From Actinomyces massiliensis 4401292 (GTDB lineage Bacteria; Actinomycetota; Actinomycetes; Actinomycetales; Actinomycetaceae), in contig NZ_JH711482.1 of NCBI RefSeq assembly GCF_000269805.1, positions 540,933 to 604,932 on the forward strand: a stretch of 64,000 nucleotides of DNA. Reading direction: 5' to 3'. The translations under genes and the position numbers were made by a program. Below are positions 30,945 to 38,866 of this stretch, in pieces (within the stretch, counting starts at the first letter, position 1; each line of letters opens with the position of its first letter). The notes beneath the pieces are model-generated. The model worked only from the letters and a program-made list of their open reading frames with translations, did no database searches and was not told where the DNA came from.

Positions 30945-31421
30945 TCAGGCCAGAGCGGGTGAGTCTATCCGGACCGGCACGAAATCTCCCCAGCCGTCCT
31001 CTCGCAACCCGTCTCGCAAGCGGGTCATCGTCTCATCGAGCTCATCGCCGCCGGCCGCGCGCGCCGACGACGGCGCGATATCAGCGGCCTTATGCAGCGG
31101 AAGCACGTGGATGTGCAGATGGGGCACGTCCAGTCCGAGAACCACGATGCCCGGCCGCACGGCACCGAAAACCCGTACCTGGGTAGCCGCAATGCGCTTG
31201 GCCACCACGGACAGGTGAGCAATGGTGGGCTCGTTGGCGTCGATGTATGACTCGTGCGCAATACGCGGCACGACCAGGACATGGCCGGGGGCCTGCGGCT
31301 CGATGGTGGCGAAGGCGACGCACACGTCGTCGGCCCAGACGAAGCGCCCGGGGATATCGCCGTCGATGATCTTGGTGAAGAGCGAGGTCTCAGCGGTCTC
31401 GTTGGTCTCGGGGCCTGTCAT
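30945..31421 (-). CDS. HIT-family hydrolase
   Basis: 158 residues. The histidine triad is HLHIHVLPLH, with the upstream HVLVVPRIAH segment typical of HINT/HIT nucleotide hydrolases. Likely splits adenosine phosphoramidates or similar; exact substrate unknown. It is nine bases downstream of the DtxR gene, so it is probably the last gene of that operon. Confidence 0.93.
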   Translation of the reverse strand: MTGPETNETAETSLFTKIIDGDIPGRFVWADDVCVAFATIEPQAPGHVLVVPRIAHESYIDANEPTIAHLSVVAKRIAATQVRVFGAVRPGIVVLGLDVPHLHIHVLPLHKAADIAPSSARAAGGDELDETMTRLRDGLREDGWGDFVPVRIDSPALA

Positions 31422-31430
31422 GACCCCAGC

Positions 31431-32159
31431 CTAGGCCAGCACCCACAAGTGGCCCACCGGTACGACCGCATCGGCACGCTCGCTGGACGGGTCCCCGGCC
31501 GCACGGACGGCGCACACCAGCGTCGCCTCACGCCGCTTCTCCCCCGGTACGACAGCCGACATGGTGCCACGATCGGTCACAGTCACCGAGGTGTCCAGGC
31601 CGATACCGGCCAGCGCGAGGTGACGCAGAGTCCTGGGGCAGTCTTTGATACGCCCCACAACGGCGGTCTGTCCCACACGCAGGTTGTCGATGCTGCGCAG
31701 CTCGGGCTGGACGACGCGCCCGTCGGCAGCGGGGATCGGGTCGCCGTGAGGATCCCGCACAGGATGTTCGAGAGCCTCGTCGAGCGCCTCGAGGAGCCTG
31801 TCCGACACGGCGTGCTCGAGGATCTCGGCCTCGGCATGGACTTCGTCCCAACTCAGTCCCAGGCGCTCAACCAGATACGTCTCCAGGAGGCGGTGACGGC
31901 GCACCATGCCGGTGGCCAGGCGCTGGCCATCGACCGACAGCGTGACGGCCTTGTAGGGCTCATGCTCGAGCAGGCCCGCCTCGACCAGACGCCCGACGTT
32001 CTCCGATGCCGTGGAGGGAGCCACCTTCATACGACGGGCCAGGCCGGTGATCGAAGCACCCGAACCGCCCCATTCGGAGGCGGCCCACACCGCCTTGAGA
32101 TAGTCCTGAGTCACAGTGGAGGCCTCAGCCGAAAGGTCCGCCTCATCAACCGGGGTCAC
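31431..32159 (-). CDS. DtxR/MntR-family metal-dependent regulator
   Basis: 242 residues. Winged helix (SITGLARRMKVAPSTASENVGRLVEAGLLEHEPYKAVTLS), dimerisation/metal domain with HRLLETYLVERLGLSWDEVHAEAEILEHAVSD, and a C-terminal SH3-like FeoA domain. The Glu/His pattern fits Fe2+ or Mn2+ sensing. Its start overlaps the VKOR stop by four bases. Iron versus manganese cannot be decided from sequence; a mntH or iron operon is not in view. Confidence 0.9.
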   Translation of the reverse strand: MTPVDEADLSAEASTVTQDYLKAVWAASEWGGSGASITGLARRMKVAPSTASENVGRLVEAGLLEHEPYKAVTLSVDGQRLATGMVRRHRLLETYLVERLGLSWDEVHAEAEILEHAVSDRLLEALDEALEHPVRDPHGDPIPAADGRVVQPELRSIDNLRVGQTAVVGRIKDCPRTLRHLALAGIGLDTSVTVTDRGTMSAVVPGEKRREATLVCAVRAAGDPSSERADAVVPVGHLWVLA

Positions 32160-32881
32160 CGCAGCATCGCCACCCAGCCGTCCCAGAAGGCGACGAGGAC
32201 CGTGATGATGACGGCCATGTACATGGCACCGGCGATCAGCCAGCGCGCTTCGTACAGGCGCCCGGCCGCAGCCCGCGACAGCCCGAGGTGTCCGCGGCGC
32301 GCAGCCTCACCCCAGGTGGCGGCGCCGATAGGAATCGTCACGGCCCACACCAGCATGCAGAAGGGGCACAACTTGCCGAACACAGTGATCGAGACGATCA
32401 GGAACCACACGACGAAGGCAATGCCGCCGACGGTCCCGGCCGTCATCGCCCACCACACCCAGCGGGGCAGTCGCCCGCCGGAGGCGAGCAGGACGCCCGC
32501 GAACAGCAGCACCGCGAAGGCCATCGCACCGACGAAGGAGTTGGGCACGCCGAGCAGATTGCCCTGCCATACGTTCAGGGAGTCGCCGCATGACACCAAT
32601 GGGCTGATGTCGCAGGACAGATTCGCCAGGGGCTCCCTGATGAGTTTCAGTTCGCTGACCATGAGCTCCCAGGAGGCGGCGATGCCGATGAGCGAGCCGA
32701 TAATGAGCAGCCAGGCGTAGCGACTCGACGCGCCGGTGGCTGTCGGCCAAGCGGATTCACCGCCCTGCTCGAAGACCTCGACGGCGAGGCCATCGGACTC
32801 CCCGGATTCGCTGGCGAGATAGGCCTGAAGCTCGTCCTCGCTCATGGCGTCGATCTCCGCCTCAGTGGGCACATGCGCCAT
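32156..32881 (-). CDS. Vitamin K epoxide reductase (VKOR) family protein
   Basis: 241 residues with five hydrophobic helices. Active-site CPFC at residues 172-175 lies before the last helices, and the loop cysteines are in CDISPLVSCGDSL. Bacterial VKOR re-oxidises a DsbA-like partner (MdbA in Actinomyces) and passes electrons to menaquinone, so it supports disulfide formation in exported proteins. ATG at 32881 is chosen because GAGGAG is seven bases before it; the frame is open to 32971 but lacks a ribosome site there. No DsbA-like gene is in this window. Confidence 0.9.
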   Translation of the reverse strand: MAHVPTEAEIDAMSEDELQAYLASESGESDGLAVEVFEQGGESAWPTATGASSRYAWLLIIGSLIGIAASWELMVSELKLIREPLANLSCDISPLVSCGDSLNVWQGNLLGVPNSFVGAMAFAVLLFAGVLLASGGRLPRWVWWAMTAGTVGGIAFVVWFLIVSITVFGKLCPFCMLVWAVTIPIGAATWGEAARRGHLGLSRAAAGRLYEARWLIAGAMYMAVIITVLVAFWDGWVAMLR

Positions 32882-32977
32882 CGTTGTCTCCTCATGGTCC
32901 GGTTTCGTCTCAGCAGGTGCGGTGAAATGTGATGGTCCCGCGGTGGTTTCATTGTGCACTATCGTCGTCATAGCGGC

Positions 32978-34792
32978 TCATCCGGCTTCGGGCACCGGTT
33001 CCCATGCGCCCACGGTGACCGAGGCGTCGGGGTGAAGGGTCACTGTGCGCCAGGCCAGCAGACCGCCATCGGAGTCGAAGGACAACACGTGCATATAGGC
33101 GTCCTGGGTGACCCTCCCCAACGAGGTCCCACCCTTGCCCGCCCCGGAGATGAGCTGGGCGACGTCGAGATTCCCTCCTCGAGTCGTGCTCATCCCCCGC
33201 TCCTCGTGGACGTGCCCGGCTACGAGCAGAGGAGCACAGCCATCGTCGACGAGCGGTCCGAAGGTGTCCGGCCGATGGATGAGGACGACATCCGCTTCAT
33301 TCCCCTTGCGCGCGGCATCGCAGGAGACGCCGGCCAGGCGCATCCCGATGTCTGTGGCATTCTCCTCGCCGCGCTGGAACGTTCTTCCGGCGGGACTGCG
33401 CTCCGGATCGACCTCCCCGAGAACCCGCAGACCACCGACATTCTCAACAGTGCCATCCGTCACCGTCCAGCCGATCGTGCGCAGACGCTCGGCCGTGGAG
33501 GCCGAGTCGTGGTTGCCTATCGTGGCCACGCGAGCGACGCCGTCGGGCACCGCGTCGTCCAGCGCATCGACGCAGATCTGCTCCGGATCAGAGCCGGTCA
33601 TGGTCAGATCGCCATCATCCATATGAACCGTGGCGCCGGCCAATGCGTCGAGCAGCCCCGAGAAGGCGATGACGTCGAGGTTGCAGTGCAGATCGGTTGT
33701 CATCACCGCCGTGATGGAGCCTTGTCGGCCGCCGGAGCGGGCCGTGGGTGCATTCGAGGAGGAGTCGGTGGCCGTGGAGGACGCCTCGGCGGAAGGGACC
33801 GCACTCCCCGATGCGGCGGAGGCGGAGGCGGCGTCCTGAGCGTCCCGAGCGACCCGATCGGTGTCGACCGCGCCATCGGCGGCCGTCACATCCGTCGTTC
33901 CATCAATGGTCTGTGAAGCCTCCCAGGCGGCCCGGAGGTTGGCCTGGGCGGCGGTGTAGAAGGCGGTGTTGTCGTCCAGGAAGGCGGAGACGCGGCCGCC
34001 GTAGGCCTGCACGACATCGCCGATGCGCCCGGAGACGCGTGCTCGTTCCAACGGGGTGCCTACCAGGACCTCCAAGCGGTTGCCGGTGACCGGCTCCGAG
34101 CGCAGGGACGGCACAAGCAGTGCGACAACGGTGACGGCAGCGGTAGCGGTGAGCAGGCTCGAGGCCGCAGGCCTGCTGAGCCCTGCACGCACGGCGTCCC
34201 GCAATCGCCCTCTGGTGGCCAGACGGCCGGCGGCCACCAGGCAGAGCATGATCGACTCCAGCAATCCGGCGCGCCTCAGGGCGTCATCGACAAGGGCTCG
34301 CAGACCACGCTCGATGGTGAGCTCGGGATGGGTGACCAGAGACAGGTATGCGGCGCCGTCGGAGCTCAGAGCCTCACCGAGCGCGGACTCCGAGACGGCA
34401 GCGGGATCGGCCTCTCCCGGGACCTCCTCCAATTCCACCCGCACGCCCAGTATCCCGGCGGGCGAGTCGAGAGAGACCTGTCCCAACGGCCCCATGTCAA
34501 GGCTGAGAGTGGAGTCGAGGGTCGTCGACCACTGCGCCTCGTGAGGGCCGACGGGACTGGAAGCCGTGGCTGTGGCCGCGCCGACGCCCAGCGAGACCAG
34601 GGACACGGCAGTGAGCAGGACAAGGGTGCGTGTGATCTTGCGGAAGCGGACGGTGCGGGCCGTCCACCACCGTGAACAGGATTCACGACCGCGACGCAGC
34701 ACTGCTCCAAGCGAGCCAAGCGCACTGGATGCGCTGGTCGCCGTCCGCCTATCCCGGCCCGTATGCGTCTCCGTCTCTGACTCCTCCTTCAC
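32978..34792 (-). CDS. Membrane-anchored metallophosphoesterase
   Basis: 604 residues. First 75 residues hold a basic stretch and a transmembrane helix (TRTLVLLTAVSLVSLGVGAA); a second hydrophobic segment lies near residue 210. The C-terminal calcineurin-like domain has the full metal motif set: TTDLHCN, DGDLTMTGS, TIGNHDS, LIHRP and AGHVHEE. The cleavage target and topology are unknown, but the catalytic part probably faces outside. Upstream of VKOR by seven bases, in the same transcription unit. Confidence 0.9.
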   Translation of the reverse strand: MKEESETETHTGRDRRTATSASSALGSLGAVLRRGRESCSRWWTARTVRFRKITRTLVLLTAVSLVSLGVGAATATASSPVGPHEAQWSTTLDSTLSLDMGPLGQVSLDSPAGILGVRVELEEVPGEADPAAVSESALGEALSSDGAAYLSLVTHPELTIERGLRALVDDALRRAGLLESIMLCLVAAGRLATRGRLRDAVRAGLSRPAASSLLTATAAVTVVALLVPSLRSEPVTGNRLEVLVGTPLERARVSGRIGDVVQAYGGRVSAFLDDNTAFYTAAQANLRAAWEASQTIDGTTDVTAADGAVDTDRVARDAQDAASASAASGSAVPSAEASSTATDSSSNAPTARSGGRQGSITAVMTTDLHCNLDVIAFSGLLDALAGATVHMDDGDLTMTGSDPEQICVDALDDAVPDGVARVATIGNHDSASTAERLRTIGWTVTDGTVENVGGLRVLGEVDPERSPAGRTFQRGEENATDIGMRLAGVSCDAARKGNEADVVLIHRPDTFGPLVDDGCAPLLVAGHVHEERGMSTTRGGNLDVAQLISGAGKGGTSLGRVTQDAYMHVLSFDSDGGLLAWRTVTLHPDASVTVGAWEPVPEAG

Positions 34793-34801
34793 AGCTCGGG
34801 C

Positions 34802-35707
34802 CTAACGATCCCTGGCGATGCGCGCCGCCAGCGCGGTGACGTAGTCAGCGGTGTCCTCCCAGCCAGTGACGGCGCGACAGGGCACGCCCAGAGCTTTGAC
34901 GGGATAGTCATTGCCGCCGGTGTCGAGTCGATCACCCACGAAGAGCATGGCATCGAAGGGGATGCCGGTCTGCTCGGCCAGCCGGACCATGCCGTAGGCC
35001 TTGTCGACGCCCTTGAGGGTGATATCAACGCTCGTGGAACCACCGGAGCGAACCTCGAACTCGGGGAGTCGGACGGCGACCGCGTCGCGCAACCTCCCTT
35101 TCTTCTCCCCCGTAGGATCCCAGGCTTTTTTGGCATTCAGCGGCGCCTCCTGACCCAGCGCCGAGAAGGTGATCTGAGATCCGCGGTTCTCGAGAATCGC
35201 ACCCCAGGTCCGCTCCTCCCACAGCCCCAGCCGGCGGGCCTCGGCCTCCACGACAGCGAAGCCCTCCTCGAGCTGCGCAGGAGTGAAGTCATTGGCGTAG
35301 ACGAGTCGCCAGTTCTCCTCGCCGGCACCATCCGGTGAGGACTGATCCGAGGGGCCGGCCGAGGAATGAACGTAGTACCGGGTGCCGCATGTCGGCATGA
35401 GATGCAGGTGGGAGAGCTGACTCCCTGTGGCGCCCAGGTGGGCCAGGACCTGATTGCGGAACTGACTGATCTGCCCGCCGGAGATGACGCATACGGGAAC
35501 GACGTCGAGCAGGGCGCGCAGCGCGGTGGCCATGGGAGCGGGCAACGGGGACTTGGAGGGCGCCAGGGTCTCATCAAGATCAAAGGCGACCAGCCGCGGG
35601 ACGATAGCGTCCGGCGCAGTGGACAGTGCCTCAGAACCTTCAGAGTCTTCAGGGTCTTCAGGGTCTGCAGGGTCTTCAGAGGCTACGGTGTCGTGGGAGT
35701 CGGCCAT
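34802..35707 (-). CDS. HAD-superfamily phosphatase (HAD-IIB type)
   Basis: 301 residues. Catalytic motif I is FDLDETLAPSKSPLP; motif II and III regions are CVISGGQISQFRNQ and a lysine in GVDKAYG; motif IV is FVGDRLDTGGND. The cap region and overall plan resemble Cof/sucrose-phosphatase-like HAD-IIB proteins acting on sugar phosphates. First 28 residues are a repetitive Asp/Pro/Glu run encoded by imperfect GTCTTCAGG-type repeats. ATG at 35707 is preferred over 35785. Nine bases upstream of the phosphoesterase gene. Confidence 0.85.
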   Translation of the reverse strand: MADSHDTVASEDPADPEDPEDSEGSEALSTAPDAIVPRLVAFDLDETLAPSKSPLPAPMATALRALLDVVPVCVISGGQISQFRNQVLAHLGATGSQLSHLHLMPTCGTRYYVHSSAGPSDQSSPDGAGEENWRLVYANDFTPAQLEEGFAVVEAEARRLGLWEERTWGAILENRGSQITFSALGQEAPLNAKKAWDPTGEKKGRLRDAVAVRLPEFEVRSGGSTSVDITLKGVDKAYGMVRLAEQTGIPFDAMLFVGDRLDTGGNDYPVKALGVPCRAVTGWEDTADYVTALAARIARDR

Positions 35708-35907
35708 GGCCGCATTGTCCCGCACCTGACTGCGCGTGCGCGGTAGCGGGGAACCAGGTGTCGCGCACATGCGGTAGACGCGCACAGTCCCACAGTCCTT
35801 CTGAAGCTTTCTCAGCGCAGCTTTTTGACGCCGCCCGCCGGCCGGAGGGCGCCTGATCGCCCTTGAGCAACTCTGAGCGCGTAGAACCGGAACGGGCAGC
35901 GCCCCGT

Positions 35908-36090
35908 TCAGTGACCCTGACCCGAGTCCTCGGGGTGACGCAGGTGCTCTCGAGCGACGGCCAGGGCCTGAGCGCGGGCCTCCTTGTCCTCACGGCGCCC
36001 GCGTACGACCAGCGCTGTAACCGACACGGCCAGGCCGCCCCAGATAATGACGATGGCAACGAGCATGAGGGTGATCGCGGGACCGGTCAT
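35908..36090 (-). CDS. metS: MetS small subunit of methionine/alanine importer
   Basis: 60 residues with a single N-terminal transmembrane helix (AITLMLVAIVIIWGGLAVSV) and a charged tail rich in Glu/Arg, the typical MetS plan. Ribosome site GAGGAGGTG lies inside the last codons of metP and its ATG starts one base after the metP stop, so the two are coupled. MetS is needed for MetP transport activity in Corynebacterium. Confidence 0.85.
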   Translation of the reverse strand: MTGPAITLMLVAIVIIWGGLAVSVTALVVRGRREDKEARAQALAVAREHLRHPEDSGQGH

Positions 36091-36091
36091 C

Positions 36092-37654
36092 TCACTTCAC
36101 CTCCTCATGGGCGTCCAGATCGAGCGGGGTGAACTGGTCCACCGGCGTCCTCCAGGGGATCACGGTCAGCACGATGGTCGCCACCGCCCCCACGAAGAGC
36201 ATGCCCCATCCGAACACGGCCTCGAAACCGTGCGAATACGTGTAACCGTCATGTGCGTAGGACCATGCGGTCTGAACGAACATGTAGCCGAGGAGCAGGG
36301 GGACGACGACCGCGATCATCACCCGCCACCATGTCCCCACCACACGGGTCTCGGAGACCACGTTGAGATGGCGCTGGAGGACCTTGAAACGGCGCAGGAC
36401 CAGGCCCAGTCCGAGGCACATGATGATCGCCGAGGCCACGACACCGATGTTGTTGATGTACGCATCGACGACATCGAGGTCGTACAGCCCCGAAGAGGTC
36501 CCGAAGAGCACGAAGGACAGGACGGCGCTGGGCAGGCCGCAGGCGAAGGTGGCCGTGATGTTGGACCACCCGAACTTCTCGGCGATCGCAGGCGCCACGA
36601 CCTGGATGATGGAGATGAAGGAGGTCAGACCCGCCAGCGTGAAGGAGGCGAAGAAGAGGAAGCCGAAGATCGGCCCGCCCGGCATTTGGGAGATGACGGT
36701 CGGGAAGGTCACAAAGGCGAGGGCGGGTCCCGAGATGCCCTCGAGTTCGCCGACCGTGACGTTCTGCACGTGCGCCATGAAGCCGAGGGTCGCGAAGACG
36801 CCGATGCCGGCGAGCAGCTCGAAGGAGGAGTTGGCGAAGGCCGCCGTCAGCCCCGTGCCCACGAGATTGGAGCGACGCTTGAGGTAGGAGGCGTAGGTCA
36901 GCATGATCCCGAACCCGATGGACAGTGAGAAGAAGATCTGTCCGAAGGCGGCCATCCATACCCGGTAGTCGCCCAGCTTGCTCCAGTCGGGGGTGAACAG
37001 GGTGTTGAGTCCATCGGTGGCGCCGGGCAGGAGCATGGCGCGCACGACGAGCATCAGGAACATGACGACCAGGATCGGCAGGAAGACCCGGTTGGCGCGT
37101 TCCACTCCTTTGGAGACGCCACGGGCGATGACATACAGCCCGAACGCCCACACGAGCACCAGCGGGATGATGACGCCGGCGATCGGCTCGGCGGAATAGG
37201 CAGGAGTGCCGGCTTCCGAGACCTCGCCCAGACCGATGTAGTCGCTGAAGAAGCCGGAGGCGTCATCCCCCCAGGCGGTGGTCAGGGAGAAGATCGTGTA
37301 GCGCAGCGCCCAGGCGACGATGACGGCGTAGTAGGTCATGATGACGAAGCAGATGACGACATGCCACCACCCCAGCCACTCGAACTTGGTGGATAGGCGC
37401 CGGAAGACGGCCGGGGACGACCCCCGGTAGCGGTGCCCCAGGGCGTAGTCGAGGAGGAGAACGGGCACACCCGCGGCCAGGAGGGCGACCACATAGGGGA
37501 TCATGAAGGCGCCGCCGCCGTTGGAGTAGGCGACGCCGGGGAATCGCCAGATATTGCCCAGCCCGATGGCTGAGCCGATAGCGGCCATGAGGAAGCCGAA
37601 CTGGCCACTCCACTGCTCGCGTGCGGGCACCGAGGACGTGGGGGTGGAGGACAT
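36092..37654 (-). CDS. metP: Sodium-dependent transporter MetP (NSS family)
   Basis: 520 residues and twelve hydrophobic segments. The NSS first-helix signature is GFLMAAIGSAIGLGNIWRFPGVAYSNGGGAF, with the unwound Gly and sodium-site residues. Together with the small MetS protein it fits the methionine/alanine importer described in corynebacteria; other amino acids remain possible. Single operon metP-metS. An inverted repeat at 37770-37789 lies about 115 bases upstream of the ATG. Confidence 0.9.
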   Translation of the reverse strand: MSSTPTSSVPAREQWSGQFGFLMAAIGSAIGLGNIWRFPGVAYSNGGGAFMIPYVVALLAAGVPVLLLDYALGHRYRGSSPAVFRRLSTKFEWLGWWHVVICFVIMTYYAVIVAWALRYTIFSLTTAWGDDASGFFSDYIGLGEVSEAGTPAYSAEPIAGVIIPLVLVWAFGLYVIARGVSKGVERANRVFLPILVVMFLMLVVRAMLLPGATDGLNTLFTPDWSKLGDYRVWMAAFGQIFFSLSIGFGIMLTYASYLKRRSNLVGTGLTAAFANSSFELLAGIGVFATLGFMAHVQNVTVGELEGISGPALAFVTFPTVISQMPGGPIFGFLFFASFTLAGLTSFISIIQVVAPAIAEKFGWSNITATFACGLPSAVLSFVLFGTSSGLYDLDVVDAYINNIGVVASAIIMCLGLGLVLRRFKVLQRHLNVVSETRVVGTWWRVMIAVVVPLLLGYMFVQTAWSYAHDGYTYSHGFEAVFGWGMLFVGAVATIVLTVIPWRTPVDQFTPLDLDAHEEVK

Positions 37655-37769
37655 GATGAAGCCCCCTGTAGGTGATTGGGCGGTCGTCTTGAGGCGGCGT
37701 CGTGCACACGGCGTCGCCGACCTGCGGGAAGAACGCAGAGACGGTGAACCCGGGCACCCTATCCCTGCT

Positions 37770-37789
37770 CACTGAATGACACTTCAGTG
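37770..37789. promoter_or_regulatory. Inverted repeat upstream of metP
   Basis: CACTGAA at 37770-37776 and TTCAGTG at 37783-37789 are exact reverse complements separated by six bases. Position suits an operator in the metP promoter region, though a weak terminator hairpin is also possible. Confidence 0.45.
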
Positions 37790-37803
37790 TTTCACGATTT
37801 GGA

Positions 37804-37873
37804 ACATCAAGACCGTGAAGCGCCGTAAAGCGCCATCAAGCACCGTACAGCGCTGTCTTGGCTGTCTTGATGT
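37804..37873. repeat. Inverted repeat enclosing four 10-base near-repeats
   Basis: ACATCAAGAC (37804-37813) and GTCTTGATGT (37864-37873) are perfect 10-base inverted repeats. Between them are four 10-base units of the form GTNAAGCGCC at 37815-37854. The structure lies just past the ppgK stop on the minus strand and may fold as a 3' transcript end. Confidence 0.5.
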
Positions 37874-37900
37874 GTTGAGCGGATGTTGAGCGGAGCGGGA

Positions 37901-38659
37901 CTACTCGATCCGGGAAGCCTGCCAGGCGGCACCGACGATACCGGCGGTGTTGAGCAGGGCGGCGGGCACGATCTCCGTGTGCAGCTCAAGCAGCGGCAGG
38001 AACTTCTCGTGCTTCTTCGACACTCCCCCGCCGACGACGAACAGATCCGGGGAGAAGAGCATTTCGACGTGGGAGTAGTAGCGCTGCAGTCGTTTGGCCC
38101 ATTTCTTCCATGACAGATCCTGGAGAGTCTTCTGCCCCGAGGAAGCACGGGTCTCGGCGTCGTGGCCATCGATCTCCAAGTGGCCGAGCTCGGTGTTGGG
38201 CACCAGGGTGCCGTCCACGATGACCGCCGAGCCGATACCTGTTCCCAGCGTGGTGACGATGACGGTGCCGCCCACCCCCTTGGCAGCGCCGTAGGCGACC
38301 TCGGCCAGGCCCGCGGCATCGGCGTCGTTGAGCGCATAAGAGCGTCGACCGAGTGCCTGCGTCATGAGCTCATTGACATTCAGCCCCACCCAGGACTTAT
38401 CGAGATTGGCCATGAACCGGACGGTCCCGTGCACGATGGGAGCAGGAAAGGTGATTCCGACGGGCACGTCGGGCTCGACGCCCAGCTTTTCGATGATCTG
38501 CCCGCACACCTCGGCCACCGCCTCGGGAGTGGAATGCTGCGGGGTGTCGATGCGGACGCGCTCGCCCGCGAACTCGCCGGTCTCCAGATCGACGAGGGCT
38601 CCCTTGATGCCTGATCCGCCGATATCGATCCCGCACGCCACCCGGGTCACCTGGCTCAT
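37901..38659 (-). CDS. ppgK: Polyphosphate glucokinase
   Basis: 252 residues, ROK family. Phosphate motif GIDIGGSGIKGALVDLETG near the N-terminus, LNDADAAGLAEVAYGA and TLGTGIGSAVIVDGTLVPNTELGH further on match actinobacterial PPGK, which phosphorylates glucose with polyphosphate or ATP. AGGAGG five bases before ATG 38659 fixes the start. Monocistronic, with its 3' end facing a strong inverted repeat. Confidence 0.94.
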   Translation of the reverse strand: MSQVTRVACGIDIGGSGIKGALVDLETGEFAGERVRIDTPQHSTPEAVAEVCGQIIEKLGVEPDVPVGITFPAPIVHGTVRFMANLDKSWVGLNVNELMTQALGRRSYALNDADAAGLAEVAYGAAKGVGGTVIVTTLGTGIGSAVIVDGTLVPNTELGHLEIDGHDAETRASSGQKTLQDLSWKKWAKRLQRYYSHVEMLFSPDLFVVGGGVSKKHEKFLPLLELHTEIVPAALLNTAGIVGAAWQASRIE

Positions 38660-38866
38660 GACAGCCTCCTGAGAATCTTCTGACCAGTACGGGCTGAGAA
38701 TATAATAGAAAGCGGTTGCCCAGGGACCGATTGTCCTCGGATTCCGGGGCAATCATGATGCACGGAGGTTGGGCACCGGCGGGGTTGCACTCGGACCCGG
38801 CCGTCGACTACGACCGGGTCCGATGCCGACCTTTGCCACCGCCCCCGTCATCGGCTCCGCTGCGGG

